Of a stretch of DNA of 64,000 nucleotides, positions 57,986-64,000 are shown one piece after another (the stretch's first letter is position 1; the number at the start of each line of letters is the position of its first letter). The DNA is from Vombatus ursinus (taxonomy: Eukaryota; Chordata; Mammalia; Diprotodontia; Vombatidae): assembly GCF_900497805.2 (NCBI RefSeq), contig NW_020947390.1, positions 1,436,756-1,500,755 of the forward strand. The letters run 5' to 3'. The notes beneath the pieces were generated by a model. It saw nothing but the letters and a program-made list of their open reading frames with translations. It did not search any database and was not told the DNA's origin. A program made the translations under genes and the position numbers.

Positions 57986-59160
57986 AAACAGGGGATGATG
58001 CTTGACTGCCCTCACTCCACAGTGGTCTTGGTGTGACCCCAAGTGCTGTATTATTAGCCATTCAGAGGGTGGAAACATCAGTATCATCCTCCCCTATCTT
58101 TATAGCTAACTATGGGGCTTATCTTTAACAGAATCATACCTATCCTGATTTCCCAGTACTCACTGCTCCACTACCTCCTTCTGCTGTGTAAGAACCCAAT
58201 CTCTCCCCTTTTTGATCATGGAAATCACCCCCTCACAATCACCACATGAGCACCTACTTGCAATTGTGTAAAGACACTGGGAAAATTCCCACCTTAAGCC
58301 AGTATACCTTCTCTTTCCCCCACAGATCACCTCTTAAATGCCTAAGGGGTGGGATCTGTGTTCTCTAGCAGTGACTTGGAATTAAGAACCCCATCTATCC
58401 ACTTTCTATGTTGAGTAGGAAATCTGTGCATAGGATGAGCCACCATGGATAGGTTGTGTCAGATTCCAGGTTTCATTATACTATATTCTTCTAACCCAAG
58501 CCCACCTCTTTTCCCAAATTTCCACATTACTATGGAGGGCACCCCATCCTTACAGTCATCTGTCTCTGAAGCCCCCTCACTATCCTTTACTCCACACTGC
58601 CTTATTAATACAGTGGTACTGGGGGTCCATGCTTATTCATTCATTCATCCATTTATCTATCTATTTATTACTGATAGGAGTATAAAATGAAAACATTTTG
58701 AAGAGCAGTGGACCAGATAACTTGAAAGATTCCTTTCTAGGTTTTAATCCTATTAACCCTGTCCTTTCAGCATATGTAGTCTAGTAGGAAACATATACAC
58801 AAGGAGTTTTCAGACATATAAAGGGTTATCATACAAGGAATGGTGACCAGTTGTTTTGCATGTCCACTGAAGGAAAAAAAACAAAAAGAAATAGACCTAA
58901 TTGAACAAGCATAATGCAGTTCAGACAAAAAGAAGGGACAGAAATCACAAATCTCTAAAGGAAATTTCATTTTCCTTAAATTTTACAAATATATTCTCAT
59001 GTAGATTGAGTGTATCTTGTCCAGAGAGAGGAAAATGGATGACGATGCCTTTTACAATTATTTTCTTGTCTGTACCTAAAAACATAATAATATGTTTCAG
59101 AGAACCATTGGGAATTCTGACCATTATAAGCAAATAATGCTTTGATTGGTGTTGATTTGT
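57985..59160. other. Mostly unclassified; weak L2 coding-region relic
   Basis: 57985-58640 is richer in C than its surroundings. The part 58495-58570 ('ttcccaaatttccacattac', 'ggcaccccatccttacagtc') resembles an old L2 ORF2 relic. A (TTCA/TCTA)n run lies at 58634-58670. The rest to 59160 is unrecognised. Confidence 0.35.
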
Positions 59161-59164
59161 TCAA

Positions 59165-59555
59165 CATTGAAAAGTCAGTTCAACAGACATTTTTTGAGAG
59201 TCTACTAAACACAAGGCACTGATCTGTATAAGAAAGAGGTTATAGTATATATATAAAGATGAACAAGCAAGAATCTCTGCTTTCAAGGAGCCTACCATCT
59301 AGCGGGACGAAAGAAATGCATAGAAAGAAACATAAAATACAAAATAGAATGTGATAAGCGCAGTGTTTAAGGTGCAAGCCAAATATTCTAGGAACAAAGA
59401 AGATTGATAGATTACTTCCAATGGGAGAAATCACAGTTCATTTAATAAGTGATGTTTGTATTGGCTCTTGAAAGATAGAGTGGGATTTTGAAAGGTAAAG
59501 AGAGAAAGAAGGGCATCCCAGAGATGTGAGGAATAGAAGCTCCAAAGAGCCTAGA
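59165..59555 (-). mobile_element. L2 LINE 3' region
   Basis: 'ctactaaacacaaggcactg', 'ctctgctttcaaggagccta', 'gtattggctcttgaaagata' and 'gggcatcccagagatgtgag'. Confidence 0.7.
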
Positions 59556-59559
59556 ATGT

Positions 59560-60030
59560 TCTTCTTGCTCTACTTGTTAAAATCTTATCCAGTCTTTCAG
59601 TCCCATCAGAAATATATTTACTCCATCATCCTATTCTGTCACTGAATGTGTTAGCAATACCTCCTAGACTGGTGTCACCCACGACTTACAGCATTCCCTC
59701 TTTGCTTTCATTCAAGGCATGATTATGATGTAATTGTTGAGGTAAACACATGCCAATGAGAGATTCCCTAGAGCACTCCACTAGAAAGTCTTTTCTAGGT
59801 TGGTATTTGTCAAGTCATCACTACTCTTTGGGCCTCATCAGTATTATTCTAAAAGTCAGTTCAGAATAAAAATTCAAGCAAATACAAAAATACACTTTGA
59901 TACCAGGTAAAGGTATAGTTGCCCCTGAAGTTCGTGAAAACAGCAGAGCTAGTTCCTCGATTGTTGTTTTCAGGGGCTCGTGGGCCTTGAAAAGCTGTGG
60001 GAACCAATTAGAAGGGGCTAATCTTCTATA
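59560..60030. other. Intronic, no recognised element
   Basis: About 470 bp, no gene or named repeat. Confidence 0.45.
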
Positions 60031-60032
60031 AC

Positions 60033-60294
60033 AGGCAGTTAGGTGGCACAGTGGATAGAGTGGTGGGCCTGGAGTCAGAAAGACCTGAGTTCAAATCCAA
60101 CCTCAGACACTTACCAACTGTGTGACCATGGGCAAGTCACTTAATCCTATTGGCCTCAGTTTTCTAATCTGCAAAATGAGCTGGAGAAGGAAATGGCAAG
60201 TACCTTTGGTATCCAGTATCTTTGCTAAGAAAACTCCCAAAAAGGGGGTTATAAAGAGTTGGACACAGATGAAAAACAACCAAATAACAACAAC
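60033..60294 (+). mobile_element. Composite SINE (tRNA head, RTE/BovB-like tail), well preserved
   Basis: 'caggcagttaggtggcacag', 'gaaagacctgagttcaaatc', 'tgagctggagaaggaaatgg', 'ataaagagttggacacagat' and a CAA-rich end. The flanks tcttctataa and ccttctaaaa fit a decayed target duplication. Confidence 0.88.
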
Positions 60295-60469
60295 CTTCTA
60301 AAATCAAATGTGTATGGATGTGCAGAAAAAAAAAAGAAGAGGTTATGCAGTAAAGAAAATAACAAAAAGTGGGTAACTACCTACATCAATTCAAATACTC
60401 AAACAATCCTTCAGTCTTGTTGATGTGAGTGTTTTCTCCAAAAGTACAGGTTGTAACTCATCCATGTCT

Positions 60470-60620
60470 ATCAATGCTTGAGCTCAACGATCTTAGAAAA
60501 ACATGGATAGACTTATATGAAAATATAAAGACCAAAATGAGCAGAACCAAGAGAATGTTGTGTTCAGTAATAACAATTTTGTTTTAAGAACAATACTACA
60601 TGACTCTTGTCCAAGTCCCC
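60470..60620 (+). mobile_element. Old L1 3' fragment, sense
   Basis: 'gatcttagaaaaacatggat', 'aaatgagcagaaccaagaga' and 'gttcagtaataacaattttg' are diverged L1 ORF2-end text. Confidence 0.65.
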
Positions 60621-60624
60621 TGTA

Positions 60625-61125
60625 AGCTTCCCCTAGTACTGAGGGGAGACGGTTCATTCACAATGCTATTGACCTTTTTCAATTTCTCATCATATTAAGA
60701 AGATACCAGTGGGGTACATGAGTTACCTATCAGTTATCTCTTCCTCCTGCCACATGACTAGCTCATTTATTTTTTTTAATCATACATTTATTTGATAACA
60801 TCTTTTGTTCCAATTCTTCCTCAGAGTTCCTTATTTCTTGTATATGATAGCCTTTTATGCCTTCCATTTTACTCTCAATATGCCTTGGGTGATATTAATT
60901 TTTAATTCTTCAGAAAATGTAGTGTTCTTTTACTCACAGTCAATGAAACTGGTTGTACATTGCTATTATAAAGGAGGTTTTTTTGTTTTAGGGAGAAATT
61001 TGAGACCATTCAAAGAGATTTGCAATTTCTAAAAGGAAATTCAGCTCACTTTCCTCCAATTATGTCTTTGATCAACTCAATGTCCATTTGCAGTGTCTGT
61101 CATATATGGCTGGTGGGGAGGGGGA
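60625..61125. other. Intronic, no recognised element
   Basis: About 500 bp of AT-rich DNA; nothing supportable. Confidence 0.45.
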
Positions 61126-61129
61126 AATA

Positions 61130-61212
61130 CACATACTGGAGATACACATACAAAATATACAAAATACAATCTGGTCTCAAGGAGCTTACATTCTAATGTA
61201 GTAAACAGGTAA
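61130..61212 (-). mobile_element. L2 LINE fragment
   Basis: 'tggtctcaaggagcttacat' and 'tctaatgtagtaaacaggta'. Confidence 0.65.
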
Positions 61213-61215
61213 ATG

Positions 61216-61455
61216 GATAGGCAGCTTGATTGCAGTGGTTAGAGCACTGGATCTGGAGACAGAAAGAACTAATTTCAAATTTGGTCTCAAATACTAGCTG
61301 TGTAACCCTAGGCAAGTCACTAGACCTCTTTCTGCCTCAGTTTCCTCATAATAATATCATCTACCTCCAATGGTTGTTATGAGAATAAAATGTGATATTT
61401 GTCAAATATATTACAAACCTGAAAGTACTATATAAAGATAGCTATTATACTAGCT
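61216..61455 (+). mobile_element. MIR-type SINE
   Basis: 'gcagtggttagagcactgga', 'taaccctaggcaagtcacta', 'ctgcctcagtttcctcataa' and 'gaaagtactatataaagata'. Confidence 0.85.
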
Positions 61456-61534
61456 ATCAGAAAAACATATACAAAGTAAACATAAAAAGAGTAAACACAA
61501 ATAAATAACAAAGTAGTTAAATATAGATAATTAC

Positions 61535-64000
61535 AGACTTCTGGGAGCCAAGATGGTAGAGTAAGCAGTAAATCACCATAATTCTCCCATATTCACCTCC
61601 ACACAACCATAAAACAGCACCCCAAAACAAATCCCGGAACAGTAGAACCAACAAAAAGATGGGGGTGAAACCAACTTTTAGCCTAAGAAACTTGAAAGAT
61701 CAGAAAGAAAGGTCTGTCTCTCTTGCGTAAAAGGGGAGCATAGTCCAGGATAGGAAGCATCCCTGCAAGCCAGCAGCAAGCCTCACCTCAGCAGGAGATC
61801 CTGAGCCACAAAGTGGTGGAACAGGCAAACACCAACAATAGGACCCCCCACTTGCCTCAGTATAGTTAAGGGAATGGGCAACCTCCAGCTCCAAGGACCA
61901 TTATGTGCTTCAGTATAGTCCTTTGGCAAACAGGCAGCCTCCTGAAGCCAGACTGCCACGTGCTTCAGTGTGGCCCTAAGAGAACACAGAAACACCCCAC
62001 CAGCCTTAGCACATGCCAGATGCCACCACTAGTATCCCAGCTCAGGACCAGGTAAGCTTCCAGACTCCTACAGCCTCCAGCATTGCCAGCTACCCCATCC
62101 CCTCAGTGCAGCACCAGACATGAGGTTCCCCCAGGGACCTCAGGGCAACATCAGTGCAGCACCAGGTAAACAACAAGGGCCTGCAGTCCCTGGCACAAAA
62201 AGCTGAGACAGGTTCCCTTCTACTCCAGGAGCAGAGGTCAAATTTAAAAGAAAGGCAAAGGGCCAAAAAAGATGAGGAAACCATACAAAAATAGAATCTA
62301 ACCATAGCAAGTTATTATGGTAGCAGGGAAAATCAAGATGCAAACTCAGAAGAGGACAACAATGTCAAAATACCTTATAGGCAAAACCCCAAAGAAAAAC
62401 AGGAAGTGGTCTCAAGCCCAGAAAAGAACTTATGCAAGAGCTCAAAAAGGAGCTTAAAATTTGTATAAGAGAGGCAGAAAAAAATTGGGAAAAGAAATGA
62501 GTGATGCAAGAGAATTATGAAAAAAGAGTCAACAGCTTGGAAAAAGAAAACAACTACTTAAAAAGTAGAATTGGCCAAATGAAAAAGGAGATACAAAAAT
62601 CCACTAACAAAAACAACTCCCTAAAAAGTACAATTGGCCAAATGGAAAAGGGCAGTACAAAGGTTAACTGAAGAAAATAACTCCTTAAAAATTAGAATTG
62701 GGCAAGAGGAAGCTAATGACTCTGAGACATTATGAATCAAACAAATTCAAAAGAATGAAAAAATAAAAGAAATATAAAATATCTCATGGGAAAAACAACT
62801 GACCTGAAAAATAGATCCAGGAGAGACAATACCAGAATCATTGGACTACTTGAAAGTCATAATCAAAAGAGGACTTGGACAGCATCTTTCAAGAAATTAT
62901 CAAGGAAAACTTCCCTGATATCCTGGAACCAGATGGCAAAATAGGCATGGAAAGAAAATACCTCAAGAAGGAGATCCCAAAATGAAAACTCCAAGGAACA
63001 TTATAGCCAAATTACAGAACTATCAGATCAAGGAAAAATATTGTAAGTGGCCAGAAAAAAGCAATTCAAATATCAAGGAGCCACAATCAGGATTACACAG
63101 GTCTTAGCAACTGCAACACTAAAGGACTGGAGGTCATGCAACATGATATTCTGGAAGGCAAAGGAACTAGGACTAGAATCAAGAATCACCAACCTGTTGA
63201 AATTAAGCATAATACTTCAAGGCAAAAAATGGTCATTTAATGAAAGAGAAGGATTTTAAGCTTTCATAAGAAGAATAGAATTGAAGAAAAAATTGGATCT
63301 CCAATATCAAGACCCAAGAGAATTCAAAAAAAGGGGAAAAGGGAAAAGAAAGCATAAGGGATTCAATAGAACTGAACTGTTTACATCCCTACATAGGAAG
63401 ATGATACGTGTAATTCTTAAAAATTGTAGCACTAATAGGATAGCTAGAAGGAATATACAGACAGAGAGTGCAAGTATAAGGTGAATTTGAGGGAATGACA
63501 AAATAATTAAAGGATGAGAAAGAGGAGTACACTGGGTACCAAAGGAAGGGAGAGATAGAATAGGGTAAATTATTTCACATGAAGAGGCACAAAATACCTA
63601 TTTACAATAGACGGAAAGATGTGAGGGTGGGTGATGGGCATAGCTTAAACCTTACTATCATCAGTTAACTCAAAGAGAGAATAATATACACAATCAATTG
63701 AATATAGAACTCCATCTTACCCAACATGGAAGTAGGAGGGGAGGAGATTAAGTAAAGTGGAGAGGGGGAGGGCTGACAGAAGAGAGGACAGACCTGAGGA
63801 GGTAGTAGACAGAAGCAAAACACTGTCAAGCAGGGAAAGGGTGAAAGGAGAGAGAGGACAAACAGGAGGAAAAATAGGATGGAAGTAAATACACAGTAGT
63901 CATGACTGTAAATGTGAATGGGATGAGCTCTCCCATAAAATGAAAGCAGATAGCAGAGTGGATCAGCCACCAGAATCCTACATCATGTTGTTTACAAGAA
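61535..64000 (+). mobile_element. L1 LINE with complete 5' end, continues past the window
   Basis: It starts at 'gacttctgggagccaagatg'. A 5' UTR of about 0.85 kb is rich in CAG/CCT text. ORF1 relics span about 62390-63350, followed by an inter-ORF spacer with GGGAGG text. ORF2 starts near 63900 ('gtgaatgggatgagctctcc', 'gcagagtggatcagcc'). It is less damaged than the L1 at 11603. The right limit and any target duplication lie outside the window. Confidence 0.88.
62390..63350 (+). pseudogene. L1 ORF1 relic
   Basis: The N-terminal and coiled-coil part (62430-62760) has the repeated 'ttaaaaa(g/t)tagaattgg' pattern. The RNA-binding part begins near 62820. The C-terminal domain is still open at 63047-63259, with motifs RKKQFKYQGATIRITQVLA, WKAKELGLESRI and KWSFNEREGF. 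The frame is broken upstream, so no full ORF1 protein is made. ORF1 proteins of this type form trimeric RNA chaperones. Confidence 0.8.

Larger units (their letters stand above)
52612..64000 (+). other. CNTN5: CNTN5 intron after the first Ig5 exon (3' end outside the window)
   Basis: Phase 2 intron starting gtcaga. The exon encoding the rest of Ig5 (around AILPDGSLRI in human, from memory) is not present in the window. Confidence 0.85.

Noticed and set aside
63047-63259. A small host protein gene
   Set aside because: The peptide is the C-terminal domain of L1 ORF1, with L1 sequence on both sides.
1-64000. A novel multi-gene system
   Set aside because: Both strands show only intron, dead mobile elements and four contactin exons; no second gene or gene cluster is visible.

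Overview
The window is mammalian nuclear DNA from a marsupial. It carries a central piece of one host gene, contactin 5 (CNTN5), on the + strand. Four short coding exons (29603-29784, 45868-46004, 50692-50821, 52461-52611) encode the second half of Ig domain 3, all of Ig domain 4 and the first half of Ig domain 5 of this GPI-anchored neuronal adhesion protein. The peptides match CNTN5 as I remember it far better than CNTN3, CNTN4 or CNTN6. Splice sites and intron phases join the four exons into one open frame. Everything else is intron: more than 29.6 kb upstream, then 16.1 kb, 4.7 kb and 1.6 kb between exons, and more than 11.4 kb downstream.

The marsupial assignment rests on the repeats. 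They include tRNA-headed SINEs of the 'ggcagctaggtggcacagtgg' type, some with an RTE/BovB-like tail; the SINE ending like 'tcttcaagaatgaagg'; and marsupial-type L1 elements with a characteristic ORF1 and 3' end. There are also many old L2 and MIR copies and palindromic hAT-type MITEs with 'ggggtggggaacct' ends. I cannot tell the species.

Layout: 1-29.6 kb is intron with an antisense L1 fragment (1.6-1.9 kb), L2 and MIR copies, a SINE nested in an L2 (8.3-9.2 kb), and a solo LTR inside an L2 (9.9-10.5 kb). It continues with a 5'-complete but internally deleted L1 carrying a nested SINE (11.6-15.7 kb), two divergent L2 copies (16.1-17.7 kb) and a second solo LTR (19.6-20.2 kb). It ends with a repeat-poor 2 kb block (21.1-23.1 kb), an unexplained LTR-like block (23.4-25.4 kb) and a hAT MITE inside a MIR (28.9-29.1 kb). 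The second intron holds an antisense L1 end (30.6-31.4 kb), several L2 and SINE copies, and a purine tract. The third intron holds two antisense L1 ends (48.2-50.1 kb). The fourth has no recognisable repeat. The last part is repeat-poor to about 57.8 kb, then carries L2 and SINE copies and a 5'-complete L1 that runs off the right edge.

I see no rRNA or tRNA gene, CRISPR array, operon or other protein-coding gene, and no credible undescribed system. The most informative observations are the phase 1-1 exon pair encoding Ig4, the 26-bp tandem array that differs between the two solo LTRs, the dated nestings of mobile elements, and a few repeat-free intronic blocks.
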